This document shows positions 59,772 to 60,567 of a stretch of 60,567 bases of DNA, piece by piece. This stretch comes from an uncultured Dechloromonas sp. (GTDB taxonomy: Bacteria > Pseudomonadota > Gammaproteobacteria > Burkholderiales > Rhodocyclaceae). A model generated the notes under the pieces. That model was not told the DNA's origin and searched no databases. It saw only the letters and a program-made list of their open reading frames with translations. The position numbers were made by a program, and so were the translations under genes. Every line of letters begins with the position of its first letter. Positions within the stretch are counted from its first letter, which is position 1. The stretch covers positions 1 to 60,567 of the forward strand of contig CALKUR010000117.1 in the NCBI GenBank assembly GCA_937996725.1, written 5' to 3'.

Positions 59772-60053
59772 ATGAATAAAGCTGAACTGATTGAAGTAAT
59801 CGCCAAAGACGCCAAGCTGAGCAAAGCTGCTGCTCAAGCTGCTCTCGACGCCACGGTCGCTGCTGTTGTTAAGGCCGTGACTAAGGGTGACTCGGTGAGC
59901 CTGGTGGGCTTCGGTTCGTTCTCGAGCGGCAAGCGCGCTGCTCGTACCGGTCGCAACCCGCAAACCGGCGAAACCATCAAGATCGCTGCTGCCAAGACCG
60001 TTAAGTTCTCGGCTGGCAAGGCATTCAAGGATGCCGTGAACAAGCGCAAGTAA
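59772..60053 (+). CDS. hupB: DNA-binding protein HU
   Basis: A 93-aa HU protein. The ATG at 59772 gives MNKAELIEVIAKDAKLSK, the HU-beta-like start. The DNA-binding arm contains the signature GFGSFSSGKRAARTGRNPQTG with the intercalating proline in RNPQTGE. Codon use is strongly biased, as for a very abundant protein. A strong terminator follows. Confidence 0.96.
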   Translation: MNKAELIEVIAKDAKLSKAAAQAALDATVAAVVKAVTKGDSVSLVGFGSFSSGKRAARTGRNPQTGETIKIAAAKTVKFSAGKAFKDAVNKRK

Positions 60054-60067
60054 TCGCGTTTCGTTCA

Positions 60068-60101
60068 AAAGAAAAAGCCCGCTTCGGCGGGCTTTTTCTT
60101 T
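60068..60101 (+). terminator. Intrinsic terminator of hupB
   Basis: AAAGAAAAAGCCCGC and GCGGGCTTTTTCTTT form a perfect 15-bp stem around a TTCG tetraloop, with the T-run inside and after the 3' arm. It starts 15 bases after the hupB stop. Confidence 0.93.
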
Positions 60102-60199
60102 GGTGCGTTCGCATACGCAGGGGTTAGCCTATCCTTCTCGAACTAGTTAGTGCCTATTTGGATAAGAAAATATCGAGCGCGTGTAAAAATAGCGTCACT

Positions 60200-60567
60200 A
60201 TGAAAAAAGTAGCAATCCTATTGTTAGGTTCTCTTGCAATAAATGTGCTTGCTACGGCAGGGACAAACCAGCCATCTCCTGAAACATACATTGTTTCAAC
60301 TCAAGTGTACTTCTCACCAAGTGGTGGGTCTCAGGAAGCTGTGGTTAGAGAGATCAATAACGCAAAGAAGAGCATCTTTGTTCAAGCCTATAGCTTTACT
60401 AATCAGCCAATCGCCAAGGCGCTAGTTGCAGCCCAGAAGCGGGGTGTATCGGTTTATATGATTCTGGACAAGAGTAACCAGACAGCCAAATACAGCGCAG
60501 CAGACTTTACTGACCATTTTGGCGTTGATACCTACATTGATGATAAGCACGCCATCGCACACAACAA
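60200..60567 (+). CDS. Phospholipase D-type endonuclease (Nuc-like), 3'-truncated by window edge
   Basis: An open frame from ATG at 60200 runs to the end of the window (122 codons seen). It has a signal peptide (VAILLLGSLAINVLATA), then VYFSPSGGSQEAVVREINNAKKSIFVQAYSF and KALVAAQKRGVSVYMILDKS, typical of the PLD/Nuc family. It ends at HAIAHN followed by AA, the beginning of the HxKxxxxD catalytic motif (H121). GC is lower than in hupB (one 60-base line each, counted by hand: about 33-45% against about 62%). A periplasmic nuclease is inferred, perhaps acquired by transfer. Confidence 0.82.
   Translation, partial: MKKVAILLLGSLAINVLATAGTNQPSPETYIVSTQVYFSPSGGSQEAVVREINNAKKSIFVQAYSFTNQPIAKALVAAQKRGVSVYMILDKSNQTAKYSAADFTDHFGVDTYIDDKHAIAHN

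Noticed and set aside
59526..60068. A 180-codon minus-strand frame covering hupB and its upstream region
   Set aside because: It lies opposite hupB, lacks a ribosome-binding site and shows no recognisable protein.
1..60567. CRISPR arrays, insertion sequences, prophage or defence islands
   Set aside because: No regularly spaced repeats, transposase, integrase, phage structural or restriction genes were seen on either strand; nearly all sequence is accounted for by core genes.

Overview
This window looks like a stretch of a betaproteobacterial chromosome not far from the replication origin. The clues are the gene order mnmG-rsmG-parA-parB-atpIBEFHAGDC, the blocks dprA-smg-topB, rsmB-DUF4390-ntrY-ntrX and hemE-priA, and the mid-50s to low-60s GC of most genes. 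I cannot name a genus. There are no rRNA genes, insertion sequences, prophage genes or CRISPR arrays. The sequence begins inside mnmG and ends inside a phospholipase-D-type nuclease gene.

Layout: 1-4.2 kb, tRNA/rRNA modification (mnmG, rsmG) and chromosome partitioning (parAB). 4.2-11.3 kb, the complete F-type ATP synthase operon with a good promoter and a terminator. 11.3-18.3 kb, a minus-strand block of ubiquinone genes (ubiJ, ubiE), a DUF971 gene, topoisomerase III, smg, dprA and an exported protein. 18.4-23.3 kb, def-fmt, htpX, a divergent S1/P1 nuclease and rsmB. 23.3-28.4 kb, DUF4390, ntrY, ntrX and hemE. 28.5-32.7 kb, a cluster of DnaA-box-like sites, priA, a ROK fructokinase, carbonic anhydrase and DUF1840. 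32.7-36.65 kb, metH behind a leader that reads as a SAM-II-type riboswitch with an intrinsic terminator. 36.7-43.4 kb, rfaH, an M20 hydrolase, rapZ, a NusG-domain-II/Gx-transporter pair, mutY, a flavin reductase and an iron-sulfur photolyase. 43.4-48.4 kb, a lipocalin, an SHP/diheme cytochrome/cytochrome b561 set with a QseBC-like two-component system, and a MASE1-like membrane protein. 48.4-53.3 kb, tRNA-Gly(CCC), thiSG, a secreted unknown, trmB, and minus-strand rph-rdgB-hemW. 53.4-60.6 kb, yicC-gmk-rpoZ-spoT-dadA-tatD, hupB with its terminator, and a lower-GC nuclease gene cut by the window end.

Most of the content is housekeeping. The most interesting signals are regulatory. The metH leader carries a promoter, a SAM-II/SAM-V-like pseudoknot core, and a terminator whose 5' arm can alternatively pair with the aptamer's P1 strand. 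Three DnaA-box-like 9-mers sit in 31 bp upstream of priA. A hairpin covers the atpF Shine-Dalgarno. Among proteins, the ones to look at are an NtrX whose AAA+ domain has lost its ATPase motifs, an oxygen-binding-type SHP cytochrome module, a (6-4)-type FeS photolyase paired with a flavin reductase, an EetA/EetB-like membrane pair, and an mnmG gene whose first ~1.1 kb differs in base composition from the rest. All of this was read by eye; no alignment, folding or database search was run.
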